Part shown: piece after piece, positions 1 to 8,400 of the stretch
Layout: every line of letters begins with the position of its first letter
Numbering within the stretch: position 1 is the first letter of the stretch
Origin: Coprococcus sp.
Lineage (GTDB): Bacteria > Bacillota > Clostridia > Lachnospirales > Lachnospiraceae
DNA: 49,595 bases
Reading direction: 5' to 3'
NCBI GenBank assembly: GCA_022793995.1
Contig: JAAWDY010000011.1
Location: 1-49,595 of the forward strand
The notes under the pieces: model-generated
What the model was told of the DNA's origin: nothing
Seen by the model: only the letters and a program-made list of their open reading frames with translations
Database searches by the model: none
Program-made: the position numbers and the translations under genes

Positions 1-1
1 T

Positions 2-451
2 ATACCTATCGGCTTATATGCCATGAATGGACTTTGGTATTGCCCTGCGTATTGTACAACAGCAAATCAAATCAGAGTGTTCCGGGTTGACCGTATCAAA
101 GAAATCATAGAGGAAAAGCCGTATCCAAAAGGAAAATACTCTATTCCTTCGTCAATTCAAGAATATCTAGAAAAAACAGAGGTTAAAAACGATTACCACA
201 TGAAAATCCAACTAACGGATATAGGTGTCAAACGCTGTGAAAGTGAATGTTTGCTTGCAAGTGGATTGAAAACATTTTCAACAGGCGGCGGGATAATCGA
301 CATGGAAATAAACCATGCTGCATTAGAATGGGTTGCTGATTATATATTGCCGTTTGGAAATAATGCCACTGTGTTAGAACCAGTGGAGTTAATAAAGCGA
401 ATGCAGCAAAAAATATATGAATTACATCAGCATTATTGCAAATCAGAATAA
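2..451 (+). CDS. WYL-domain transcriptional regulator, C-terminal part (5' end outside window)
   Basis: The frame is open from the first complete codon of the window, so the gene starts upstream and only about 149 C-terminal residues are seen. The visible start reads NGLWYCPAYC followed shortly by IRVFRVDRIKEI, which is the end of a WYL ligand-sensing domain. The rest resembles the WCX-type C-terminal extension of YafY/PafC-like regulators, ending in a helical tail. Such proteins normally carry an N-terminal winged helix-turn-helix and bind DNA as dimers; that part is not visible. The internal Met at 23 is not the real start. Target genes cannot be inferred. Codon use is AT-rich like the next 4 kb. 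Confidence 0.7.
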   Translation: MPIGLYAMNGLWYCPAYCTTANQIRVFRVDRIKEIIEEKPYPKGKYSIPSSIQEYLEKTEVKNDYHMKIQLTDIGVKRCESECLLASGLKTFSTGGGIIDMEINHAALEWVADYILPFGNNATVLEPVELIKRMQQKIYELHQHYCKSE

Positions 452-643
452 CAGGTATGTGTGAATGAGTGAGTGGGATTCCATAGCCTGTTATGCGCAG
501 TTCCATAATGCTTGGCGGTTGCCACTATCTTGGGAAGTATCGCCCCGGGGCTTCTTACGGGGAAGTTAAAATCCGGCAGACTATCGTATGGGTTTGCGGC
601 GATCGGTGTCTGTAACATTCCGGCACATAACGCATCGATTTCC

Positions 644-1906
644 TTACTGAGTCCTGCCATGAACCACAACCGCACAGTTGAAAATATTTTTTGTGCGAAT
701 GGCGATCATAAGCGACACAACACCTGAAAATAAAACAACAGCATATTCAAACCCTTTACAGATTTCAAACAGAATACCATAGAATGCATTGCCCAAGGGC
801 TGTGCACACATGGAAACGGTAAGAATGACAGCAATTACCTTTCCAATTAAATTTTGCGGGGTTTCTGTTTGGATAAAGGACAGCATTTGCACAGTAAAAA
901 TCGTTGAACATACCATAATGGCAAAGCAGCATACGGTTATGACAATATAATTTATTATTGGAGAGGAAAACAATATCAATGAAACACTGATAGGAAACAC
1001 GCATACCGCACAAGCAATTATGAGATTACCGGATTTATAGATCGCCAGTTTGTTTGCAAAAACGCCTGCTCCGATCCCACCTGCCAACCCACCTGCCGCC
1101 AATGCTCCCTCTGCAAAACCATATAGCCTGTTTGCCTGTGAAGCATCAAAATGTAACACTTCTGTTACCAGATATGGAAGTGCGACAATAATCATTGCGG
1201 CAAGGAACAGATTAATTCCACAGATGACAAGAACGGCTTTTCCGATAAAAGGTTTCCCCTTTCGGATAAAGAGGAGGCTCTCTGTAAAATCGGTTCTGGC
1301 TGTTTTGAATATGTTACCGCCTGAAGCTTGTTTCTGGAACGGTATTTTAATGAAAATTTCCATAACCGCCGACATAATAAAGCATACCATGCAAACCCAC
1401 AACACAGGCTTTAATCCATATGCACTGTATAAAATACCTCCCAGTACAGGACCTATTAAAGAAGCAAATGAACTGATGGTATTGATAATAGAATTTGCCG
1501 CCATAAAATTATCCTGATTGGTAAGTGCAGGGATACTTGCCTGTACGGACGGCTGGTACGCACCCGCAATGCCATACAAAAGCATCAATGTAACCGTCAA
1601 AAGGAGAATGAGATTCACTTCATTCATAAGCAGAGAAAAGGCTAAGATCACTGCCGCCGTAAAAAAATCCAGTATTACCATAATATTTCTTTTATTGACC
1701 CTGTCTGCAACAATGCCGCCAATAGGCGACAGCAAAATGGCAGGAATAAAGGCGCACGCTGTAACAGTTCCGTAAAGTGCAGATGAGCCTGTCAAATTTA
1801 ATAAATAGAGCGGTAATGCAAATCTTATTGTTGCATTGCCGAACAAAGAGATAATCTGACCGATGACAACGAACGTAAAATCTTTTGAAAATAGTTTTTG
1901 ATGCAT
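644..1906 (-). CDS. MFS-type drug efflux permease
   Basis: Protein of 420 residues with about 12 hydrophobic segments and an MFS motif A-like loop (GGIVADRVNKRNIM, near residue 65) between segments 2 and 3. The overall pattern matches the 12-helix macrolide/multidrug efflux branch (MefA/MMR-like) of the major facilitator superfamily, which exports drugs by proton antiport at the membrane. The start ATG is preceded by TGGAGG. It lies 23 bp downstream of a TetR-family gene on the same strand, so it is very likely the repressor's target. Substrate unknown. The last residues after the final helix (about 15) look unstructured and may reflect a rearranged 3' end, because sequence beyond 644 is not a recognisable gene. 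Confidence 0.8.
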   Translation of the reverse strand: MHQKLFSKDFTFVVIGQIISLFGNATIRFALPLYLLNLTGSSALYGTVTACAFIPAILLSPIGGIVADRVNKRNIMVILDFFTAAVILAFSLLMNEVNLILLLTVTLMLLYGIAGAYQPSVQASIPALTNQDNFMAANSIINTISSFASLIGPVLGGILYSAYGLKPVLWVCMVCFIMSAVMEIFIKIPFQKQASGGNIFKTARTDFTESLLFIRKGKPFIGKAVLVICGINLFLAAMIIVALPYLVTEVLHFDASQANRLYGFAEGALAAGGLAGGIGAGVFANKLAIYKSGNLIIACAVCVFPISVSLILFSSPIINYIVITVCCFAIMVCSTIFTVQMLSFIQTETPQNLIGKVIAVILTVSMCAQPLGNAFYGILFEICKGFEYAVVLFSGVVSLMIAIRTKNIFNCAVVVHGRTQ

Positions 1907-1929
1907 TCTTTAAACCTCCATTATACTTT

Positions 1930-2586
1930 TTATTGCTTGTTCTTTTGATAGATCGATGCAAGCTCCTGCAATCTCTCTAACATTTCGCTATCTACAATAT
2001 CCAGACCAAAGCCTTGTAGCATCTGTCTGAATACGATAAACTTCCGGCAGGATTCTTCTTCAGTACTATCAAATATCATAGGATTCAGCCAGACATTTGC
2101 CGCAAGCACAATCAGTTCTGCCAATTGCTCTGGGTAATCCGTTTTGATCGAACCGTCTGAAATCCCCTGTCTGATAATCGGCAAAATATAGTTTGGCGCT
2201 GCGTTATCTATGGTATCATGCAAAAGGCTAAAAAGAAGTTTCGGGTTATTATGAAAATCTGGAGCAACTGTAAAAATATCGTTCTGTACAGGTCGGTTGA
2301 TTGATTCACTAAAAATTGTCTTTAGTTTCTCTTCCCCACTAAGATCAGAACGGTCACGGATGACTGCAAGCATCTGATTCGATTCGGCCGTCATTCTGTC
2401 TGTAACAGCAATTAAGATATCTTCCTTTGACTTAAAATGATGATAGATGGCACCTTTAGTAAGACCGCCTAAATGATTTATAATATCCTGAATGGAAGTA
2501 TGCTCATATCCCTTTTCCATAAATAAACGAAAAGCAACATCTAATATTAAATTCACAGTTTCTTCTGGATGCCTGTTTCTTGCCAT
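1930..2586 (-). CDS. TetR/AcrR-family repressor of the adjacent MFS gene
   Basis: Protein of 218 residues. The N-terminal 50-60 residues are a classic TetR helix-turn-helix (TSIQDIINHLGGLTKGAIYHHF), followed by a helical ligand-binding and dimerisation domain. I chose the ATG at 2586 rather than the upstream in-frame GTG at 2595, because AGGAGGTGAGG lies at correct spacing before it. Two 15-bp dyads sit in its own promoter (2604-2645), so autoregulation and repression of the efflux gene are likely. The inducer is presumably a pump substrate (inference). The gene is AT-rich, unlike the cobalamin region. Confidence 0.85.
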   Translation of the reverse strand: MARNRHPEETVNLILDVAFRLFMEKGYEHTSIQDIINHLGGLTKGAIYHHFKSKEDILIAVTDRMTAESNQMLAVIRDRSDLSGEEKLKTIFSESINRPVQNDIFTVAPDFHNNPKLLFSLLHDTIDNAAPNYILPIIRQGISDGSIKTDYPEQLAELIVLAANVWLNPMIFDSTEEESCRKFIVFRQMLQGFGLDIVDSEMLERLQELASIYQKNKQ

Positions 2587-2603
2587 ATTCCTCACCTCCT
2601 TAT

Positions 2604-2653
2604 CATACTATTGGTATGTTTCTATGCTAACATACTATTAGTATGTTTGTCAA
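2604..2653 (-). promoter_or_regulatory. Promoter with two TetR-type operators for the tetR-MFS operon
   Basis: On the minus strand the -35 TTGACA (2653-2648) is followed by an 18-bp spacer and -10 TAGCAT (2629-2624). One dyad, CATACTATTAGTATG (2631-2645), fills the spacer; a second, CATACTATTGGTATG (2604-2618), lies just downstream of the -10, 27 bp centre to centre. Repressor on the first would block polymerase binding and on the second would block clearance. Confidence 0.75.
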
Positions 2654-2686
2654 GATATTTAATAATGCATTTATAGAATGCAAATG

Positions 2687-2739
2687 ATGCCAGGGTCAAA
2701 AGATATAAACCTGTGGTATCTTTTGAACCTGGCATTTTT
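2687..2739. terminator. Long inverted repeat, probable terminator after the HxlR gene
   Basis: ATGCCAGGGTCAAAAGATA (2687-2705) pairs with the complementary arm at 2717-2735 with one mismatch, forming a 19-bp stem with an 11-nt loop. A T5 run follows on the plus strand (2735-2739). It sits directly at the 3' end of the leftward HxlR gene, where the minus-strand T-tract is weak. It could instead be a small dispersed palindromic element. Confidence 0.5.
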
Positions 2740-3074
2740 CAATTCATGGATGCTTTATATTCTTCGCCCCAATTCCACAGTGCTTCAAGAATAGGTTTCA
2801 GGCTCTTACCTAAATCAGTCAGAGAATATTCTACTCTCGGCGAAACTTCCGCATACACTTTACGATTGATAAGACCATGTTCTTCCATATCACGAAGTTG
2901 AGCGGTCAGTACCTTTTGAGATACACTGCCTATGGATTTCTTCAATTCTCCATAGCGTTTTGTGCCGGGGAGCAAGTCACGCAAAATCAACACTTTCCAC
3001 TTATTACCGATTAAAATCAAGGTCGTTTCCACAGGATAAGCAGGTAATTCTTTTGTTGATTTTTGTTCGCTCAT
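2739..3074 (-). CDS. HxlR-family winged-helix transcriptional regulator
   Basis: Protein of 111 residues, the usual length of the family. It has the hallmark start of an HxlR domain (ETTLILIGNKWKVLILRDL, residues 16-34), then RYGELKKSIGSVSQKVLTAQ as recognition helix region, then RVEYSLTDLGKSLKPIL in the wing and C-terminal helix. HxlR proteins bind DNA as dimers and often respond to aldehydes, quinones or redox stress. It is monocistronic and divergent from the macrodomain gene, so its target may be itself or that neighbour (inference). A perfect dyad at 3093-3109 lies between promoter and start. Confidence 0.88.
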   Translation of the reverse strand: MSEQKSTKELPAYPVETTLILIGNKWKVLILRDLLPGTKRYGELKKSIGSVSQKVLTAQLRDMEEHGLINRKVYAEVSPRVEYSLTDLGKSLKPILEALWNWGEEYKASMN

Positions 3075-3092
3075 TATATCACTTCCTACATT

Positions 3093-3147
3093 AGTTTCTA
3101 TCAGAAACTTTACATAAAATTGTACTATACACCCTCAAAATAATCAA
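3093..3147 (-). promoter_or_regulatory. HxlR gene promoter and candidate operator
   Basis: On the minus strand TTGATT (3147-3142), a 17-bp spacer and TACAAT (3124-3119) form a near-consensus sigma-A promoter. Downstream, AGTTTCT-ATC-AGAAACT (3093-3109) is a perfect 7+3+7 dyad, well placed for autoregulation. Confidence 0.6.
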
Positions 3148-3273
3148 TGTTTCAAATTGAAATCAACAACGGATCATTTTTTGAAAAAATTTTTTGCGCA
3201 TATAAAATTGTGAAAATGACTGAAATCACGCATTTGTATCATTTCGGTAACTACACCACAATAAAGTGCGTAC

Positions 3274-3302
3274 TTTACACTTGAAACTGCCATTCGTATA
3301 AT
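3274..3302 (+). promoter_or_regulatory. Sigma-A promoter of the macrodomain-SirTM genes
   Basis: TTTACA (3274-3279), a 17-bp spacer and a perfect TATAAT (3297-3302). This gives a leader of about 80 nt to the ancestral start at 3390. The rest of 3150-3390 shows no other gene or recognisable element. Confidence 0.6.
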
Positions 3303-3521
3303 ATAGTCAAGAGCTACGGAGAACGGTAAGTTCTAAATGGGATATTCAAAATCTGCCTAGAAAGCAGTTGTACGGAAAGGCTAAGAAGAATGACATAGCG
3401 TGAGAGAAGAAAATATTTAATAGCGGCTCTTTTAAAAGAACGGCCGCAGTATTCTAAAATAAAGATTGCGTCTGATGAGCAGGAACAGAAGACTCTGCTT
3501 CGTTCGCTTTTTAATATTCGT

Positions 3522-4169
3522 ATGCCTCTGCCCGTGACAAAGGAATTTTTGACGGTGCAGGATGCCTACTTACAAGAAGAAACAAGGCGAAAAGGAATTA
3601 CAGATCTTTCCGATTTAGAGCCTGTTCAAAAAGGGATATATCTTTGGCGTGGCGATATTACTACGCTACGATGTGACGGTATAGTCAATGCTGCCAATAG
3701 TCAAATGCTCGGCTGTTTCTGCCCTAACCACGGTTGTATTGACAATGCCATTCATACCATTGCAGGGGTGGAGCTTCGTCTGGCTTGTGCAGAACTTATG
3801 AAACAGCAAGGTCACGAGGAAGAAACAGGCAAGGCGAAAATCACGCCAGCCTACAATCTGCCGAGCCGTTTCGTATTGCACACGGTCGGTCCGATTATTC
3901 ACGGCAGACTTACCCAAAAAGATGCAAAATTGCTTGCATCCTGCTACTGTTCCTGTTTAGAATTGGCAGATCAAAATGGGTTAAAGAGTATTGCATTTTT
4001 CTGTATCTCTACGGGGGAGTTTCATTTTCCAAATGATAAAGCAGCACAGATCGCAGTGGAAACTGTAAGGGAGTACAAAGAACAAACACACAGCGAAATC
4101 GAGGTGGTTTTCAATATTTTTAAGGAACTTGATTACAACATCTACCGAGAGCTACTCGGAACAGATTGA
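3522..4169 (+). CDS. Zn-macrodomain protein-ADP-ribose hydrolase, N-terminally truncated by a stop codon
   Basis: The 215 residues from ATG 3522 form a macrodomain of the SirTM-associated Zn-dependent type. GDITTLRCDGIVNAANSQML is the ADP-ribose binding start, CFCPNHGCIDNAIHTIAG holds the Cys/His metal-site region, and LPSRFVLHTVGP and FFCISTGEFHFPNDKAA follow. The family removes ADP-ribose from proteins, in firmicutes typically reversing SirTM modification of a lipoyl carrier (GcvH-L). The homologous N-terminus continues upstream in frame to ATG 3390 with a ribosome binding site (AAAGG), but codon 3 there is TAG; codons 4-44 still encode family-like sequence (RERRKYLIAALLKERPQY). Full length would be about 259 residues. 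Either the gene is inactivated or translation restarts at 3522. It overlaps the sirtuin remnant by 41 bp. Confidence 0.8.
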   Translation: MPLPVTKEFLTVQDAYLQEETRRKGITDLSDLEPVQKGIYLWRGDITTLRCDGIVNAANSQMLGCFCPNHGCIDNAIHTIAGVELRLACAELMKQQGHEEETGKAKITPAYNLPSRFVLHTVGPIIHGRLTQKDAKLLASCYCSCLELADQNGLKSIAFFCISTGEFHFPNDKAAQIAVETVREYKEQTHSEIEVVFNIFKELDYNIYRELLGTD

Positions 4170-4720
4170 AAGGCTAAAAGATGAAATAGAAAGTGCAGAT
4201 GCTATCGTAATTGGCGCAGGCGCAGGAATGTCTGCGGCAGCAGGTTTTTCTTACAGCGGAGAACGCTTTGAGAAACATTTTGCGGATTTCCGTAAGAAAT
4301 ACGGATTTTCCGATATGTATTCAGGAGGCTTTTATCCCTACGAAACACTCGAAGAATATTGGGCACAGAGTATTTTATACACAGGGCGATTATGGACTTT
4401 GGCAATGTTCCAAAGCCTGCCACAATAAAACTTACGATAATGAGGAAGCTGTACGCCGAATGGTTGCGGCAGCGAGCCGCTATGAGGACTTTATCAGGCG
4501 GCATAAAAACTTGCATATTTTGTTTTTCGATCTTGGCGTTGGTGCAAACACCCCTGCGATTATCAAATATCCCTTTTGGCAGATGACAGCGGCGAATCCG
4601 AGGGCAGTGTATGCCTGTGTCAATTATGGGGAAGCGGCCTGTCTGAAAGAGATTGATGGGCAGTCAATATGCATCGATGGGGATATCGGGGAGGTATTGT
4701 TACTACTCACAGATATGTGA
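4129..4720 (+). pseudogene. Degraded SirTM (class M) sirtuin
   Basis: It starts at TTG 4129 inside the macrodomain gene. The first frame gives AIVIGAGAGMSAAAGFSYSG, the NAD-binding start of Sir2 proteins, then SGGFYPYETLEEYWA, and stops at 4428. The next frame, from about 4375, gives FYTQGDYGLWQCSKACHNKT, then an end resembling the family C-terminus (IIKYPFWQMT, NYGEA, QSICIDGDIGEVL), stopping at 4720. Compared with the family, the stretch with the catalytic TTNVDH-type motif is deleted at the frame junction, and the zinc-ribbon cysteine segment is deleted between EEAVRRMV and ASRYEDFIRRH. The lipoyl carrier and lipoate ligase genes usually found alongside are absent. It cannot encode an active NAD-dependent ADP-ribosyltransferase. 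Confidence 0.82.
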
Positions 4721-4769
4721 AATGACAGTTTTGAAAAAGGGGGAAACCCTACCCATTAAATCCTAAATC

Positions 4770-4798
4770 TTGCAATCCCCACATCTTTAAGGTATAAT
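4770..4798 (+). promoter_or_regulatory. Main promoter of the cobalamin operon
   Basis: TTGCAA (4770-4775), a 17-bp spacer and TATAAT (4793-4798). It is the only good promoter upstream of the riboswitch and implies a transcript start near 4805, so the untranslated leader before the first gene is about 640 nt. Confidence 0.65.
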
Positions 4799-4822
4799 GT
4801 CCACGACAGCAATGAGCAGTGC

Positions 4823-4885
4823 GAAAAAAGCGAAGTGAATTTTCGTCATGCTTGCATGTAAGAAAATTCAGCTTTGTCTTTTTTC
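4823..4885 (+). other. Long imperfect hairpin at the start of the cobalamin leader
   Basis: An arm at 4823-4844 (starting GAAAAAAG, ending GAATTTTC) pairs imperfectly with 4862-4885 (GAAAATTC to CTTTTTTC), leaving a 17-nt loop. It is followed by short hairpins GGGC-GAAT-GCCC and GGAAGCC-AAA-GGCTTCC (4909-4925). It could be an early attenuator, a processing site or a decayed inserted palindrome. Confidence 0.4.
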
Positions 4886-4924
4886 ATAGGGCGAATGCCC
4901 GTGAACGAGGAAGCCAAAGGCTTC

Positions 4925-5040
4925 CGAGTGCGCACAGCGAGTTCGTAACGAGTCTAGTGCGAGTTATCGCTTGCGGGAAGTGCGAATGGCATGAACGAGT
5001 GCGCACGGCGAGTGATCGAACGCACGCACAGCAAGTGATC
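4925..5040 (+). repeat. Degenerate direct repeats upstream of the riboswitch
   Basis: CGAGTGCGCACAGCGAGTTCG (4925-4945) recurs as CGAGTGCGCACGGCGAGTGA (4996-5015) and more loosely as CGCACGCACAGCAAGTGATC (5021-5040). GAACGAG-type words are also repeated in between. No coding sense is evident on either strand. The section is rich in short stems, has a composition unlike both flanks, and lies within the transcribed leader. Confidence 0.5.
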
Positions 5041-5059
5041 TGTCGAGAAAAAGAATATG

Positions 5060-5238
5060 GGGTTCTCAGTGCCGGACAGACATTGTGTTTGTAAGGGTAA
5101 AAGGGAATCAGGTGGAAATCCTGAGCGATCCGGTCACTGTAAGCAGGGAGCAAAGCCGCGGAATATGCCATTGCATGAAAGTGTGAGAAGGCGTCGGTCA
5201 AGCGATGATCTGCAAGCCAGGAAACCTGCTGAGAATGT
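5060..5238 (+). ncRNA. Cobalamin riboswitch aptamer
   Basis: The conserved cobalamin riboswitch words occur in order: AAGGGAA (5101), GGTGGAAATCC (5111), CGGTCACTGTAA (5131), GAAGGCG (5187) and GCCAGGAAACCTGC (5216-5229). The closing stem TTCTCAG (5063-5069) with CTGAGAA (5229-5235) frames the aptamer. Binding of adenosylcobalamin or a related corrinoid should favour the terminators just downstream, switching off the 28-gene unit. Confidence 0.95.
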
Positions 5239-5276
5239 TGGTGAATAGCTTCCGATGAAAGCGTTTTCATGTAAAT

Positions 5277-5306
5277 AAAAAGGTTATGTTTAGTCATAGC
5301 TTTTTT
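5277..5306 (+). terminator. First intrinsic terminator of the riboswitch expression platform
   Basis: AAGGTTATG (5280-5288) pairs with CATAGCTTT (5295-5303) around TTTAGT. Flanking A- and T-runs lengthen the stem, and a T-run ends at 5306. Confidence 0.65.
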
Positions 5307-5313
5307 CGTGATA

Positions 5314-5347
5314 CCTGCTTTTGAGAAGAAAAGCGGGTTTTTCTTTT
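5314..5347 (+). terminator. Second intrinsic terminator of the riboswitch expression platform
   Basis: CCTGCTTTT (5314-5322) pairs with AAAAGCGGG (5329-5337) around GAGAAG, followed by a T-rich run (5338-5347). It lies 95 nt before the first start codon, so premature termination here would silence the operon. Confidence 0.8.
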
Positions 5348-5441
5348 TAGAAATTATTTGCAATACCAACGGGAGGCCGCTTCCCAAAAGGCCAGAAAAC
5401 AAAATTTGTGCAAAAGGCACATGGATAGGAGGAAAGAAACA

Positions 5442-8400
5442 ATGGGAAAGAGAAACATGGGCCGTCGGCTCGCTCTGTTACTGGCCTTTTCCATGGCTGT
5501 TTCGCCGTCGTCTTGTATTAAGATATACGCGGCAGAGACGGAGCAGACAGAAGCGGACGTGAATTCTACAAGCGTGGAAGAGCAGAAGGCGCCGGAGGCG
5601 TTATCTCCCGAAACGAAGAGTACAGAGGAGGCGTCTTTTCCTGAGAGCGAGGAAACAAAGCCTGTAGAGGAAACGGTCGCAGGGTCAAAGCCTGCTGATG
5701 AGAAGACAGGGGCAGATTCGGCCGGTGAGGTTACAGAGAACGGAGAAGCAGGCGGGAGCGCAGAAACCGAGCTGGCTGACAAGGATAACGATGTGGAGGG
5801 CGATCCGGCGGTGTCTGAAGAGACAGAGGATACAGAAGAGTCTGGGACAAATGAGGAAATGAGTAACGAGAACGGGAGCATCGCAGATTGGGAGGAAAGA
5901 GAGAGGGAGATTCTATCTGCTCCCAGCGCCCTTTCGATCACATCCCAGCCGAAAGAAGAAACCATCGCGATGGCAGGAGCGTCGGTGACGCTTTTGGTCG
6001 CGGCCGAGGGGGACGATTTATCTTATACCTGGCAGTTCAGCTCCGACGGAACGACATGGGCAGACTGCACAGGGGACAGTGCGAGGACGGCGGACTACAG
6101 CTTTACCATGGCGTCCGATATCGCCGGACAGTACCGCTGTGTTGTGAAAGACAAGAACGGGACGGAGGTGGTTTCCGACACCGCCGTTGTCAGAGAACCC
6201 ATAACCCCGATCGTGACCGGAGACAAGGTTAAGGTTGTAAAGGAAGACGGCTCGGGTTTTAAGATGTTTATGATAGACAAGTCTTTTGTGGAGGAGAACG
6301 GCGGCAGGCTGCATATCACGGTTACTACAAAGAATACCTCTTACAATAAATTGTACTTTGGCTCTAAAGATGACGCCGACAAAGCTTCCTATATCCAGGG
6401 GACAGAGCTTGCTGGAGGAGGATGGAGCTTTGCCTTTACGCGTCCTTCTTCCGACAAGAGGAAGGTTCTTCCTGTAGCACTGGGATATCCGGCAGGATCT
6501 AAGAAGGGTTGGTACGACAATCAATATCTCTGGATCTATATTCCCGATAATGGTGAAATTATTCCCAACATAAAGGATGGAATCTCGGCCGTAGTAGGCG
6601 GTACGGGAAGTCCGTATCATGACTTTAAGGTTGTGTCTTCCAAAGCTGTACTAAAGGATGGAGAGGTACGGATATCATTAGTTGTGGAAGGACAGAAGTG
6701 GACGCATCTGTATCTGGGTACACAGGCGGACGCCAATAAGACGCCTTTCTACAGCGGAACTTACGACGCATCCTCGGGAACAACGACATTTACATTCGCG
6801 GTTCCGGCAGGAAAGCAGGGAATGAATCTTGCGATTACGCCCGGAACGAAGAGCGGTTGGTTCAGCTATGCAAGGGATTTGTTTATCAATATTCCGAAGC
6901 TGGAAGAAGTGGCGAATACTGCGGAAAATGGAATTTACGACCTCTATGGGGCCGCCTATCCGACGAGCAATTATGCATCTTTATCTTTCGAGAGGGGAAG
7001 TAGCATTGCCATTAAGGGGGACACCGCGACAGTAACGATGATTACGCAGGCAGCAGCGTATGACAAGATATATATCGGTTCTGTCGGCGATGCGGATTCT
7101 GTAAAGGACGCCCATGCGGTGGAAGCAACGCCGCGGACAGAGATCGGGGACGCCTACCGATGCTTTACCTTCACGATACCTGCAAAGGATATCGGAGCGG
7201 AAGTGAATTATGTGGTACATATTAAAGCTTCCGATTCCTGGGCAGCACGACAAAGCAGCTTTTGGATCAACAGTGTGTTAGAGAAAACAGGGGAGATTTC
7301 CGGTACAGATCCGGATCCCGGTACAAACCCGGATCCTGGCACAGACCCGGATCCTGGCACAGACCCGGATCCTGGCACAGACCCGGATCAGAAACCGGAC
7401 AGCAAGCTCCCGGAAAACGGAGTTTACCAGATTGCTGCTGAGACGAACGCAGCCATGTTCAACATTGTGGAAGCGGTGTTGACGGTAAAAAATGGAAAGA
7501 TGACGGCGCGGGTGACATTAAGCGGAACAGGCCAATCCTACCTATACATGGGGACAAAGGAGGAAGCGGCCGCATCGTCTCAATCTTCCTGGATCGCGCC
7601 GGTTGGGGAAAAGAAGTATACAGACGAAAACGGCTTCGTAAAGATGGGATATCAGTTTGAGATTCCAGTGTCGGCTCTGGATACGGTCATTCAGGCGGCG
7701 TCTTACAGCAGCAAGAATAAAATATGGTATGATAGGACGATCACCTTCCGGTCTGATACGTTGAGGAAGGTTTCAGATCTTCCGGGCGATGGGAACAACC
7801 CAGTCACACCGCCTCCGGTTCCAGGTGTTCCAAGCAATCCGGGAAATACGGGCGGTAACGCTTCTGGGGCGGACATCCCGGATAACGACGGTAAGGCTGA
7901 CAATGAATCCATGTACGAGTCCGATACAAGCGGTTCTACCAGCCGTGTGGATAGCGCCACCACACTGGCGGACGGCGTCTATAAGCCGGACAGGTTTTCT
8001 TGGTCGGGAGGTACAGGAAGGGTAAGGCTTACTTGCAATAAGATCACTGTAACGAACGGCCGGGCATATGCCACTCTGGCGTTCAGCAGCGACTCTTACC
8101 AGTATGTAAAGGCAAACGGCAACACCTACTATGCAACAAAGAGCGGAGGGACTTCGACGGTCGTGATCCCGGTGGCCTTAAACAAGAATAACAGGATTCT
8201 CGGCATGACGACAAAGATGTCCGCAAGCCACGAGATCGCATATGATATCTTTATCTATCTGGCGGCAGCTGGAAACGGGCAGGATTTAGGCGAGAACAGC
8301 AATAAAGAGCTGGATGAGGAAGCGCCTGAGATCATGGGACTGGAATACAAGTCCGAGACGAAACTGGATTACGCGGAGTATTTTAAGATTTACCATTACG

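Noticed and set aside
433..675. Minus-strand open frame with protein-like start (MAGLSKEIDALCAG, NPYDSLPDFNFPV) after the MFS gene
   Set aside because: It reads like the first 55 residues of a real protein that is then cut off at the end of the WYL gene, but I could not assign a family. Probably a rearrangement scar, so not listed as a gene.
4925..5040. CRISPR array
   Set aside because: The repeats are degenerate, unevenly spaced, few in number, and no cas gene is near.
4819..5248. Open frames across the cobalamin leader on both strands
   Set aside because: They run through the riboswitch and repeats, lack ribosome sites and show no protein-like composition.
5358..5441. Upstream extension of the secreted protein to ATG 5358
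   Set aside because: It has no ribosome site and would place 28 charged residues before the signal peptide; ATG 5442 has a strong ribosome site.
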